DNA of 33,819 bases from Candidatus Zambryskiibacteriota bacterium. GTDB taxonomy: Bacteria; Patescibacteriota; Minisyncoccia; Phycocordibacterales; WO2-35-19. Positions 6,676 to 14,526 of the stretch are shown piece by piece (the first letter of the stretch is position 1; the number at the start of each line of letters is the position of its first letter). Both the position numbers and the translations under genes were made by a program. A model generated the notes under the pieces. That model did not search any database and was not told the origin of the DNA. It saw nothing but the letters and a program-made list of their open reading frames with translations. The DNA lies in assembly GCA_003233455.1 (NCBI GenBank), contig QILQ01000052.1, forward strand, positions 1 to 33,819, written 5' to 3'.

Positions 6676-7911
6676 TTATATCTCGAAATCTTTATACCCA
6701 TCAAAATGGGCTTCTGGTGAATTTTCTTTGCCGTAAAAATCAATATACAGTTTCTCTACCTTTTTTCTGGTTTCTGAAGAGTGAGTTGGATCAGCAATTA
6801 TTGCCACACCAAGATAATAATCAAAATATGGTATCAATGATTTTCCAATAGGCCTGTTCATTATTAGTGGACGCATTTTACTAGGAACATTATCTTTAAG
6901 AGAATACAAGTCTTTTTCCATTTTCTTTGCTGCTTTTTTGTATAAATCAGCAAAATCATTAACTGCTAAAACAAGATTAGCTGTTTCTTTGTCAAATTTA
7001 AATATTCTTGGAATGGCTGAATTATATGAAGCATTATTAGACCCCGAATAAGAGAAAAAATATCTTGAATCATCTAGAACAAGATAAAGCTCGCTATTTA
7101 TTGTGAAAAAATCATTTATCCGTAAGTAGTTTGAAAAATCTGCATCATCAATAATCTTTCCAACTGTTAATTCATTACTGGTATATATAATCGGTATAAG
7201 TATTCCGCAACCGTGCATACCTCCTCCGCACAATCCAAACAGATAATATGATACTTCACCGACTTGAATTTTATATATATGATCAAAATTAACTTTTTTG
7301 TAATCCTGGACACCCGCAGATTTTCCATCTTTTGTTATTACAATATGAGTATAATAATCGTCATAATCTATTGCACGTTCCCGCGGTGAAGTAATAGTGA
7401 GTCTGTATTTACCAATATTAATGACGCTTTCTTCTACAGTAGATTTTTTTACACCAGATATATATTGTTTTTTTTCATAACTAGGGTGCCATAAAAATTT
7501 CATGTTCTTACTTGCCCTATTTAATTTTTTGATTTCCGCATCAAATACTCTTCTAGAATCATATAGAGAGTCATAAGATTGATAGAGTAATTCTCTTGTG
7601 ACCAAAACTTGAGGATCAGGTGTTTTTATTTCTTTCTTTGCATTTTTAGTTATGTAGTCGTCATAGATTTTTAAGTCTTCCTCACAATTTTCTGCAAAAT
7701 GTCTTTCTATCTCTACTGGTCCCAAATCTACATCTAGATTCTCTTTAGATAAATCATCATAATGTTGACTCAGGGCTTTTACAGCAATATTCCAATCAAC
7801 ATAGTCATCAGGACAAATTGGATTATTGGATTTATAAAATATATTTATAGACCACACTATAGCTATGAGGATGGCTAGGATCAGAATATTTCTTAATTGT
7901 TCAACTATCAT
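6676..7911 (-). CDS. secreted or membrane-anchored protein of unknown function
   Basis: A 411-aa protein. Residues ~8-24 form one hydrophobic segment (ILILAILIAIVWSINIF) preceded by few charges, so it is probably an uncleaved membrane anchor with the rest outside the cytoplasm. The exported part is rich in Tyr, Asp and Lys. It contains a striking GLCGGGMHGCG element near residue 230 whose two cysteines and histidine could bind a metal or form a disulfide. No enzyme family was recognised. It is convergent with the truncated terminase and probably does not belong to the phage element. Confidence 0.6.
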   Translation of the reverse strand: MIVEQLRNILILAILIAIVWSINIFYKSNNPICPDDYVDWNIAVKALSQHYDDLSKENLDVDLGPVEIERHFAENCEEDLKIYDDYITKNAKKEIKTPDPQVLVTRELLYQSYDSLYDSRRVFDAEIKKLNRASKNMKFLWHPSYEKKQYISGVKKSTVEESVINIGKYRLTITSPRERAIDYDDYYTHIVITKDGKSAGVQDYKKVNFDHIYKIQVGEVSYYLFGLCGGGMHGCGILIPIIYTSNELTVGKIIDDADFSNYLRINDFFTINSELYLVLDDSRYFFSYSGSNNASYNSAIPRIFKFDKETANLVLAVNDFADLYKKAAKKMEKDLYSLKDNVPSKMRPLIMNRPIGKSLIPYFDYYLGVAIIADPTHSSETRKKVEKLYIDFYGKENSPEAHFDGYKDFEI

Positions 7912-7974
7912 ATTAGTTCATATTTTTTACCGAAAGTATTACTATAAAAATAATTATTACTTTTTTTCATAAAA

Positions 7975-8487
7975 TTATAAATGTTTGAGTTTATCGCAAA
8001 AAAGCTGTCCAAAACTACCAAAGCAAATATCATTATCATTCAACATCGCTTCTTTTACTTTTATCCAGTTTACATTAGGGAAATTTTGCTTTTCAAAAAA
8101 CTCCCTAAAATCTTGGATAAAGAAATTGGCGAATTTTTCAAAAGTAGTAAGTCCTCCAGCGCGTTGTGCAATATCCCACGGTCTTGCGTTCATATTACTA
8201 ATGCCGTACTCAATTTTAGGATATAGTGTAATTGATTGAAATTTTGCATATTCATTTTTGAAATAGGTGTACATCACTTGATCAATAAGAACAGTGAATG
8301 CGAGGCAATACAAAAATCGCACAGTATGACGAGGATCAGTTTTAACATGGGACATAGTATCTTCATTCAAATCTTGAATCAGGATATAAATACCATCGCC
8401 CGAATGTTTATGAGCCATTTTTGATTTCGCCATAAATTCAGCAAAGTCAGTGCGGAAATGATCGTAATAATATTCTTTAGGATTCAT
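7975..8487 (-). CDS. hypothetical protein, 170 aa
   Basis: The protein is soluble-looking, rich in Phe, Tyr, Lys and Asp, with mostly predicted helices (for example FLYCLAFTVLIDQVMYTYF, a moderately hydrophobic helix near residues 58-76). It has no recognisable motif and no signal peptide. It is separated by ~60 bp from the secreted protein downstream and lies on the same strand, so the two could be co-transcribed. Two plus-strand frames over the same bases are treated as shadows because this frame is longer and continuous with a run of minus-strand genes. Confidence 0.5.
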   Translation of the reverse strand: MNPKEYYYDHFRTDFAEFMAKSKMAHKHSGDGIYILIQDLNEDTMSHVKTDPRHTVRFLYCLAFTVLIDQVMYTYFKNEYAKFQSITLYPKIEYGISNMNARPWDIAQRAGGLTTFEKFANFFIQDFREFFEKQNFPNVNWIKVKEAMLNDNDICFGSFGQLFCDKLKHL

Positions 8488-8574
8488 ATTTGTTCAACTT
8501 TTTTATTTGAATTTCTTGAAACAAGATTCTGTTTTTATTTTATAAAGTTCGTCATTATCGCCATTTTTATAATT

Positions 8575-8745
8575 TTATTCATTTTGATTTTCCTTTTTTA
8601 TTTTTTCCTTTAGAAGTTGTTCATATATAAAGTGTATTTTGGAACTGATATCTTGTAATTTAGTTGCATTTCCCTTAACAATTCCAAAAATTCTTATCAA
8701 GGAAAAGAAAATAATAATTCCCAAAAGTATATAGATTGTTGTCAT
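8575..8745 (-). CDS. tiny single-pass membrane protein, 56 aa
   Basis: This short frame begins MTTIYILLGIIIFFSLIRIF, a near-ideal membrane helix, followed by an amphipathic charged tail ending KKENQNE. It fills the gap between the 170-aa protein and the PD-(D/E)XK-like gene, 22 bp after the latter's stop on the same strand. Hydrophobic-then-charged composition in a minus-strand gene run argues for a real small protein. Holin-like, toxin-like or scaffold roles cannot be separated from sequence alone. Confidence 0.45.
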   Translation of the reverse strand: MTTIYILLGIIIFFSLIRIFGIVKGNATKLQDISSKIHFIYEQLLKEKIKKENQNE

Positions 8746-8767
8746 TTTTGTTTCTTTAATTTATTAA

Positions 8768-9307
8768 TCATTTTTCTTTAAAATCCCAATTATCTTCATA
8801 TTTTTCCAATACCGGAGTTTCTCTCAATCTGCCTTTGTGGTTTTTTGATCCAATACGAAAATTTCTCATACTAACATTTTTAGCAATTTCACCAGCTTCC
8901 TTTTTCATTTTATGAAAGTACTCAAATTCCCATCTTATATAATCCGCGACTACTTTGGCTGGAATAATGAAAAATCTAAATTGTTTTGTATTTTTTATGA
9001 TATTTGTAAAACAATAAAATAAATTATATTGTTTTTTCTTATTATATTTTCCGTGATTTTCATTCATTATCCATGAACTTGAAAATCTCCCAAAAATTCT
9101 AGATTTGATTCCATTACTGCGGATACTTCGACAATGCGTTTTTACTTCTAGTTTTAACATTCTTCCCGTCGCTGGGTCAGATACCAAAATATCAACACCT
9201 TTTGTGTTACCAAGAGTCATGTTGGCGTCTTTTCCTCGTAAAGCAAGTTGTGACAAAACAGCAAATTCTCCGGCTAAAGATACTAGTGTCTTATCATTTT
9301 TTTTCAT
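8768..9307 (-). CDS. PD-(D/E)XK nuclease-like protein
   Basis: A 179-aa protein. The N-terminal half has the pattern of the PD-(D/E)XK fold: a helix with a conserved Glu (LAGEFAVLSQLALRG, near residues 11-25), then GVDILVSDP (Asp near 39) and LKLEVKTH (Glu-x-Lys near 54-56). These could be metal and lysine active-site residues. The rest is basic and aromatic (KNTKQFRFFIIPAKVV), consistent with nucleic-acid binding. It may be a resolvase-like or repair nuclease; no specific family was identified. ATG 9307 has no Shine-Dalgarno. Just upstream is the inverted-repeat leader at 9311-9450, one copy of which ends 3 nt before the start codon. Confidence 0.6.
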   Translation of the reverse strand: MKKNDKTLVSLAGEFAVLSQLALRGKDANMTLGNTKGVDILVSDPATGRMLKLEVKTHCRSIRSNGIKSRIFGRFSSSWIMNENHGKYNKKKQYNLFYCFTNIIKNTKQFRFFIIPAKVVADYIRWEFEYFHKMKKEAGEIAKNVSMRNFRIGSKNHKGRLRETPVLEKYEDNWDFKEK

Positions 9308-9310
9308 ATT

Positions 9311-9450
9311 GTTCGTCGCGTTTTAAATAATATCTTTGTGTAGATACACAAAGCCCGCCCCTAGGAAGGCACCTTGCGGTAACCTCTACCAAAGTTTCCC
9401 TTGGTAACGCGACGAACGCCCTAAGAACGGGTTCTCTATGTTCGTCGCGA
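9311..9450 (-). promoter_or_regulatory. structured leader with competing inverted repeats
   Basis: Read on the minus strand, the decamer CGCGACGAAC occurs at 9449-9440 and 9320-9311, with its complement GTTCGTCGCG between them (9417-9408). The middle copy can pair with either flank. Pairing upstream encloses AGAAC-CC-GTTCT. Pairing downstream locks the region right before the start codon. Between them are TACCAA..TTGGTA, an ACC-GCAA-GGT tetraloop hairpin and CTTTGTGT-ATCT-ACACAAAG (9353-9334). The arrangement resembles a translational switch for the nuclease-like gene. DNA-level recombination sites are the alternative. The rest of the gene-free stretch 9308-9610 holds CCAGC-AAA-GCTGG (near 9463-9475) and the 59-bp repeat. 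Confidence 0.5.
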
Positions 9451-9527
9451 TTCTTTGCCATGCCAGCAAAGCTGGTTTAGGCTCACTACTAATATTCAAT
9501 TGTTAATGTTCATAATACAGCGACCAC

Positions 9528-9586
9528 CTGTATTAGTCCACCATCTTAGCTTAGTTATTGGGGTTTGCGAAGCGAGTTACCAACAG
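9528..9586. repeat. 59-bp direct repeat, copy 1
   Basis: These 59 bases, from CTGTATTAGTCC to GTTACCAACAG, recur without mismatch and in the same orientation at 19168-19226. The conserved core is entered by a palindrome here (AATACAG at 9514-9520 with CTGTATT at 9528-9534). In both places the repeat sits immediately after the stop of a minus-strand gene (25 bp from the HD hydrolase here). The two copies bracket 9.6 kb. Confidence 0.85.
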
Positions 9587-9610
9587 GTTAGAAAAATCAA
9601 TAAATAGCAA

Positions 9611-10135
9611 CTATTTTGTCAGATAGGTATTTAATTCATTCGTTAATTTAGACACTAATTTTTTAACATCTGATTCCTCGCAACTATCTAAAAATTCACG
9701 AATTGAGGCAACGTATTTATCATTATTTGCAAACTTCGGATAGAAACCTTGCTGACCAACTTTGTATATTTCAATAAAATTTCTAAGATGAGATGTAAAG
9801 TCAGCCATTTTAATCATTTTTGCTCTTGGAGATATTGATTTTAATTTCTCATAAAATTGTATTCTCTGTTCATGATTATAGTTTTTAGGATGGGAGACTT
9901 CTTCTACTAGATCGGCGACATCTTTGGAGAAAGTTTCTTTCAATTCATTATAAGTGGTATCTGTATCTTCAAGGGTATCGTGAAGAATTGCCGCAATAAG
10001 CAAATTTTGGTCATTAATACCAAATTTGTCTTGAAGAATTTGGCAAACTTCCAAAAAGTGATTTCCTGTCCCAGCCGCTTCAAACTTTTTACGCGCAAAT
10101 TCTTTGGCTAATTCAATTTGATCAACAGATTCCAT
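9611..10135 (-). CDS. HD-domain hydrolase, RelA/SpoT-MESH1 type
   Basis: A 174-aa protein. The HD metal site is visible: His 26 (TGNHFLEV), His-Asp 52-53 in AAILHDTLEDTD, and Asp 112 in MIKMADFTSHL. The LHDTLEDT signature and small size resemble stand-alone (p)ppGpp hydrolases (MESH1/small alarmone hydrolases) rather than generic HD proteins. The likely reaction is removal of 3'-pyrophosphate from guanosine alarmones or a related nucleotide, in the cytoplasm, with Mn2+. It lies 2 bp after the NUDIX gene and is probably co-translated with it, so the pair may clean up nucleotides. It ends 25 bp before the 59-bp repeat. Confidence 0.75.
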   Translation of the reverse strand: MESVDQIELAKEFARKKFEAAGTGNHFLEVCQILQDKFGINDQNLLIAAILHDTLEDTDTTYNELKETFSKDVADLVEEVSHPKNYNHEQRIQFYEKLKSISPRAKMIKMADFTSHLRNFIEIYKVGQQGFYPKFANNDKYVASIREFLDSCEESDVKKLVSKLTNELNTYLTK

Positions 10136-10137
10136 TT

Positions 10138-10572
10138 TTATTGATTTAATCCCAAACTCGCAATATCACCAACTTCTCCATTTTTTACTAGCTCGCTAAT
10201 ACCATCCTTAAACTTACTGAGATAAAACTGGAGTTTTTTAGTTAAATTTATTTTAAATGCATCTTCTATACTGAAAAATTCTAATTTTTGTCCTTCGTTT
10301 CCTAATTTTATATTTGCAACATCTTCATCAGTTAAAAAAGCAAAAAATACTTTTGTGTTATCTGGAGCAGAACCAAGACATTTTAATTGTTGAGGGATAA
10401 TACTTATTTCTTCTTTCAATTCTCTTTGGATAGCTTGAAAATAATCCTCACCTTCTTCGACTCCACCACCAGGAAGCTGCCAGGTATTGGGTTCTGGAAT
10501 TTCTGGTTTATCGTCTCTTAAGATAAGTAAGATTTTGTTGTTATGGACTAAAATTGAAGTTGAAGATGTCAT
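10138..10572 (-). CDS. NUDIX hydrolase
   Basis: A 144-aa protein with a full NUDIX box near residues 35-58 (GGGVEEGE...QRELKEEIS), including the REx(L)KEE metal-binding core. It hydrolyses a nucleoside diphosphate linked to another group, but the substrate cannot be read from the motif. The preceding LPGG and the acidic loop are typical of small MutT-like enzymes. It follows the glycosyltransferase-kinase gene by 26 bp on the same strand and is 2 bp from the HD hydrolase. In this glycan locus a sugar-nucleotide or dinucleotide substrate is plausible. Confidence 0.85.
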   Translation of the reverse strand: MTSSTSILVHNNKILLILRDDKPEIPEPNTWQLPGGGVEEGEDYFQAIQRELKEEISIIPQQLKCLGSAPDNTKVFFAFLTDEDVANIKLGNEGQKLEFFSIEDAFKINLTKKLQFYLSKFKDGISELVKNGEVGDIASLGLNQ

Positions 10573-10598
10573 GAAATATATTACATTCTACCACTTGT

Positions 10599-12353
10599 TT
10601 AAAGTTTTTTGGAAAGATCTTTCATTAAGTCGTTTGCCATTTTTTGAATAGGCTTTTCAAGTGAGGCAAACTTATCATCTAATCTAGAAATACTCAACAC
10701 TTCTGCTAAAGCAAAAAGTTGGGTAAGATGCCCATCTCGTGTATTTAGTAATTCTTTAAATGTCGCCTTGAGACATCGTACAAGCGTGGGATTATCAGCG
10801 GAGAAAGCCAACAAAAGAGCTGGATCATAATTAGATGGTCCCTTTCCCCACATTTCCCAATCCAAAATATTAAGCTCGGGTTGAGTCAAATTACCCCAGT
10901 GCAAATCTCCATGTATAGTAGTCCAAGAAGAAATAGATGTATCAAATTTATCTGAAAAAACCTTTTTAATTGTTTCTGAAACCTTGTCCTGTGTGATAGC
11001 AACTCGATTTGTTTTATGTTGAGAAAGTATGTCAAGTTGTTTTTTGAGTTTTTTAAACCAAATCGCAGACGGAATATTATTTGAATTTACTAAATGAGGA
11101 TTCGTGCTACAAGGAGGCTCGCTAACATACGACGATAGTAATGCTCGCCATTTTGTACCACCCTTATCCCAATCAACATGATCAAGAAGTTGTGGTTTTG
11201 AAATGGAAGGATCAATAGAATGAGCATCCAGTTCACCATTCCAGGCATTATTGTTGTCTATTTTAGAATTGTTAGCACATTGAACCCGTATCCACACATT
11301 AGTATTGTTGTCAGTTAATGCCTTAGAACTTATGGTGGTGTCATTCCAATTATAAAACAACCCACCTTGAGGTGTAATTCCTAACTGATTCGTAATATGT
11401 ACTAATGAAGCAAGGAGATCCTTTCTGTCCTGTTGAGCCATCGGTAAGATTTTTTGTTCTTGGTATTTCATTATGTTATTAGTAGGTTTAGTTGTCGTTA
11501 TTGTTTCCCAAATATGAGGGTTTTGTGAGTTATGAACTTGATAACTCGCACAAATTCGACAATATAAATCAAGTAGGTAGTAACCCATAAAAAATATCAA
11601 ACATTTTTTTCCAGCAACATATAATGATTTACGCCAATCTTTCTCAACTCGGGAAAAGAACCTGAAATCTGTATATTGTCGTCTTCCCATTCGCGTTCGA
11701 ATTTTTTGCTTTACGAATTCACTAAGTGTCTGCGGAAATAACACTTTCACTATTGCATTTTCAACATATTTAAACCTTATACCTTTTTTGTATAATAATA
11801 AGCCAATACATCCATCTTCATTAATTATATCATCATTTAACTTAATCCTCCCGAGTAGTTCAGATTTGAGAGCATAAAGATATCCTGTTGGGTATAGGAA
11901 TAATTCCTGACCATCTTTTGATTTTCGTAAATGATGCCACGCATCACAGCCAAGTTTTGATAACTTATACATAAAACGTGACTTTTGTTTAAGTGAGACC
12001 ACGCGAGCTGTAGCCGCCAATGTATCAATTTTGTCGAGAGAGTTTATTAGGTGTGACAAGCAATTATCTCCCAAAACAATATCACCATCAGTCATGATAA
12101 CAATATCTCCTTTAGACTCCTTAAATATTATTTTTAGTGCAGACATTTTACCTTTACGCTCATTCTCAATAATTAATTGTGTAGATCTGACAGATCGGAC
12201 AATTTCATTGGTTTTATCTGTAGAACCACTTGAAACGATTATGATTTGGGTATCATATTTATTAGTTTGCGATATCACCTGATCTAAAATTCTACGAATA
12301 TTAGCTTCTTCGTTATAAACAGGGATACCTATTGTAATCTTCTTTTTTGTCAT
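10599..12353 (-). CDS. family 2 glycosyltransferase fused to an APH-like kinase
   Basis: A 584-aa two-domain protein. Residues 1-~235 are a GT2 glycosyltransferase: TIGIPVYNEEANI at the start, DGD at 89-91 for metal and nucleotide-sugar binding, NED at 178-180 as likely catalytic base, and a QKIRTRMGRRQ element. A hydrophobic stretch at ~251-265 may touch the membrane. Residues ~300-584 are an aminoglycoside-phosphotransferase/choline-kinase-type domain with the catalytic loop HGDLHWGN at 481-488 and the metal-binding ILDWE at 496-500. The fusion suggests one protein that transfers a sugar and phosphorylates a sugar, aminoalcohol or lipid-linked intermediate. The frame is continuous, and the start overlaps the phosphatase gene by 4 bp. 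Confidence 0.8.
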   Translation of the reverse strand: MTKKKITIGIPVYNEEANIRRILDQVISQTNKYDTQIIIVSSGSTDKTNEIVRSVRSTQLIIENERKGKMSALKIIFKESKGDIVIMTDGDIVLGDNCLSHLINSLDKIDTLAATARVVSLKQKSRFMYKLSKLGCDAWHHLRKSKDGQELFLYPTGYLYALKSELLGRIKLNDDIINEDGCIGLLLYKKGIRFKYVENAIVKVLFPQTLSEFVKQKIRTRMGRRQYTDFRFFSRVEKDWRKSLYVAGKKCLIFFMGYYLLDLYCRICASYQVHNSQNPHIWETITTTKPTNNIMKYQEQKILPMAQQDRKDLLASLVHITNQLGITPQGGLFYNWNDTTISSKALTDNNTNVWIRVQCANNSKIDNNNAWNGELDAHSIDPSISKPQLLDHVDWDKGGTKWRALLSSYVSEPPCSTNPHLVNSNNIPSAIWFKKLKKQLDILSQHKTNRVAITQDKVSETIKKVFSDKFDTSISSWTTIHGDLHWGNLTQPELNILDWEMWGKGPSNYDPALLLAFSADNPTLVRCLKATFKELLNTRDGHLTQLFALAEVLSISRLDDKFASLEKPIQKMANDLMKDLSKKL

Positions 12354-12841
12354 AGGGAGATTTTAAATATGTTGTCTATTGCTTGTATAATTAGTTTAAA
12401 ATTATGCTCAACAGCAAGAACATTATTTTTTAAGTTAACTACTTTTATGTCCTCAATTTCATCGAGTGGTTTATTTAAAAAATTTCCTAGTAAATATACC
12501 TTTCCTGAGGCGTCTTCATTTGATTGTAATATTTTTTTTAGATTATACAAATCAACAGCAAATATAACAGATGAAGCACTAATATCCTTATTCTCTATAG
12601 CTCTAGGGACATGATTTGATAAATCAATCCCAAATTGTTTAGCAATGTTAATCACAACCCCATCAGGCTTGTTATAAAATAATTCTGTACCTCTAGAAAA
12701 TGCAAAGCAATTCATCGTTTGATTCTTAGCAATCATATTAAAATAATATTCTGCAAATGGGCTTCTGAAAATATTCCCAGCACAAACAAATAGAACATCG
12801 GAGAGATCAATTTTTTCCTGTTTAATGTTTATAAAATTCAT
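12350..12841 (-). CDS. low-molecular-weight protein tyrosine phosphatase
   Basis: A 163-aa protein. The phosphate-binding loop C-x5-R is VCAGNIFRSPFAEY, with the nucleophile Cys 20 and Arg 26. The acid/base aspartate region is less typical; VFAVDLYNL is the nearest candidate. Members of this family (Wzb and relatives) dephosphorylate tyrosine kinases and glycosyltransferases of capsule or exopolysaccharide assembly, or arsenate. No Wzc-like kinase is present here, but the neighbour is a glycosyltransferase fused to a kinase, and translational coupling (4-bp overlap) suggests they work together. Its start follows a hairpin that separates it from the upstream glycan genes. Confidence 0.75.
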   Translation of the reverse strand: MNFINIKQEKIDLSDVLFVCAGNIFRSPFAEYYFNMIAKNQTMNCFAFSRGTELFYNKPDGVVINIAKQFGIDLSNHVPRAIENKDISASSVIFAVDLYNLKKILQSNEDASGKVYLLGNFLNKPLDEIEDIKVVNLKNNVLAVEHNFKLIIQAIDNIFKISL

Positions 12842-12881
12842 AATAATGAGTCAAAACTATTAAATTTCATTTGGAAAATCT

Positions 12882-12913
12882 AACCCCTCGTTCCTTTTAC
12901 AAAACAAGGGGTT
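12882..12913 (-). terminator. hairpin terminating the upstream glycan operon
   Basis: AACCCCT (12882-12888) pairs with AGGGGTT (12907-12913), and after one mismatch GTT pairs with AAC, giving a stem of ~10 bp. It sits 8 bp after the stop of the GT2 gene ending at 12921 and before the phosphatase start. The downstream U-tract on the minus strand is short (ATTTT), so it may attenuate rather than stop transcription. Confidence 0.5.
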
Positions 12914-12920
12914 TATTGTG

Positions 12921-13853
12921 CTAAAACACAAAATTGAATGATTGAACATCCCTTACTGGCTGATTGACCTCCTCAAGCAAATTTCTCACGCTCGAGCAAT
13001 CATTTTTTTTCATCAAGATTCCAACGGAATACAACATGTTTTTCAGTATAGCCAATGGATATCTCAAGGGATAGAACTGCCTATAAAAGGGATATAGTCG
13101 TGCAAACTGGATTGTGTAATTTGTGAGACTTGAAATATATTCCCTTCTGGTTTGATATTTTGTTAAACACCAAAACAGGTTTCGAATAGCCAAATTACAA
13201 GTTAATGGGTTTGAAAATGATTGCTTACTATCATGCCAAACCACAGATTTACCTGAGAACATCAATTTACACTTGAGTCGAGACAGAACTCGTAAGGAAA
13301 ACTCGACATCTTCATGATACATAAAGAAGTCCTCGCGAAAATATGCCTCTGCACCTAGTGTTTCCAGATTTAACAACATTGCGGTTCCTGGAACAAAACT
13401 GACAACCTTGTCCTCATTCGTAGGTGTAGCTACGACGATTAAACCGCTCTCAATGTCGAAGAATAACGGGTAGCCAGAGACTATCTTCGGGTAATCTCCG
13501 TACTCAAGAATGGTAGAAGAGACAGCGCCAACCTGAGGATTGGAGTCAGCGAGTTCAATAAGTTGATGTAGCCACATCTTATCAACTATGGTGTCAATAT
13601 TTAACAAAGCTACATAAGGAGTTTTTGTTTCTCTAAGTGCAATGTTGTTGCCACCAGCCCATCCGTAATTCTTATTCATTTCTAATACTTGCACAGGAAA
13701 TTTTTTAAGAAGTTGTACGCTATGATCTAATGAATTATTATCAATAACCATAACATCAAAATCGTCAAATTCCTGAGCAAATACTGAACTTAGACACTTC
13801 TCAATAAACTGGGTGCTGTTATACGTTGGGATGACAATCGTCGCCTTTTTCAT
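12921..13853 (-). CDS. family 2 glycosyltransferase (rhamnosyltransferase-like)
   Basis: A 310-aa GT2 enzyme. It starts with ATIVIPTYNSTQFIEKCL, has VIDNNS for nucleotide binding near residue 37, GWAGGNNIAL near 64, and a NID element near 84 that replaces the usual DxD, as in WbbL-like rhamnosyltransferases. EDVEFSLRV supplies the catalytic acidic residues. It probably adds one sugar to a growing surface glycan at the inner face of the membrane. Its start lies inside the PIG-L gene (35-bp overlap), so translation is coupled. It is the last gene before the 12882-12913 hairpin. Confidence 0.85.
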   Translation of the reverse strand: MKKATIVIPTYNSTQFIEKCLSSVFAQEFDDFDVMVIDNNSLDHSVQLLKKFPVQVLEMNKNYGWAGGNNIALRETKTPYVALLNIDTIVDKMWLHQLIELADSNPQVGAVSSTILEYGDYPKIVSGYPLFFDIESGLIVVATPTNEDKVVSFVPGTAMLLNLETLGAEAYFREDFFMYHEDVEFSLRVLSRLKCKLMFSGKSVVWHDSKQSFSNPLTCNLAIRNLFWCLTKYQTRREYISSLTNYTIQFARLYPFYRQFYPLRYPLAILKNMLYSVGILMKKNDCSSVRNLLEEVNQPVRDVQSFNFVF

Positions 13854-14526
13854 TTTTAAAGATCCTTTCTGTCATGTTGTTCAACCTCGTTATTTTATCA
13901 ACTTGATTGTGAAATAAGGAGCACATTTGTGATGAGTAGAGATCCATCGCATTATGTTTACTCTTTAAATCATCTGCACACAGCTTTATTGACTTGTATA
14001 ACTCCAAACCCGCGTCACTGCTTATGCGGCTGTATGGTATATCGTCGACATACAAAAGCTCAATATTTGGAATTTTCTGAGCCACCTTAACAATCAAACG
14101 ATGATCAAAATGTCGTTTGTTACCACTAGGATAATGAACAACAACTTGGTTAAGTTTACTTTTTATTATGTATTTTGTCAATCTTCGAACCAAATCATCA
14201 AATAGTTTTTTGTCTATATTTAATTGGGTTTCATTAAAAAAAACTCGCCTGTGTCGTAGGAGGCAATCTGGTATTTTGAAATAATCAAAATTAATTCCCA
14301 CCTCTTTAGCAAACCTTTTGTCTTCTTTTAATCTAGTCATTGTAACATCATCTTTTGTTTTGTATATTTCCCTCTTACTAATATCTACGTACTCCGAAAC
14401 GCCAAATATCGTTAGAAGTGTTTGGTGTTTTGATAAAATTTTCTTTCTGATAATTTGAAAACTCGACATAACTATGTCATCTGAATGAGGTGAAATAAAG
14501 CATGTTCTAATTTCATTATCTTTCAT
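13819..14526 (-). CDS. PIG-L family deacetylase
   Basis: A 235-aa protein with the PIG-L zinc motif ISPHSDDIVMSS near residues 11-22 (PHxDD form) and a downstream HFDHR with the third zinc ligand. The family removes N-acetyl groups from GlcNAc-containing lipids, glycans or small thiols. In this operon it most likely deacetylates a GlcNAc-type residue of the glycan, giving a free amino group that the neighbouring acetyltransferase-like protein could modify. It overlaps both neighbours (4 bp upstream, 35 bp downstream). Confidence 0.8.
   Translation of the reverse strand: MKDNEIRTCFISPHSDDIVMSSFQIIRKKILSKHQTLLTIFGVSEYVDISKREIYKTKDDVTMTRLKEDKRFAKEVGINFDYFKIPDCLLRHRRVFFNETQLNIDKKLFDDLVRRLTKYIIKSKLNQVVVHYPSGNKRHFDHRLIVKVAQKIPNIELLYVDDIPYSRISSDAGLELYKSIKLCADDLKSKHNAMDLYSSQMCSLFHNQVDKITRLNNMTERIFKNEKGDDCHPNV

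Noticed and set aside
7981-8424. Several plus-strand frames opposite the 170-aa gene
   Set aside because: They are short, mutually overlapping and lie antisense to a longer minus-strand frame in a run of minus-strand genes.
9528-9586. 59-bp repeat as an integron attC site
   Set aside because: No RYYYAAC/GTTRRRY pair with the correct spacing and no tyrosine integron integrase in the window. The block contains many genes rather than single-gene cassettes.
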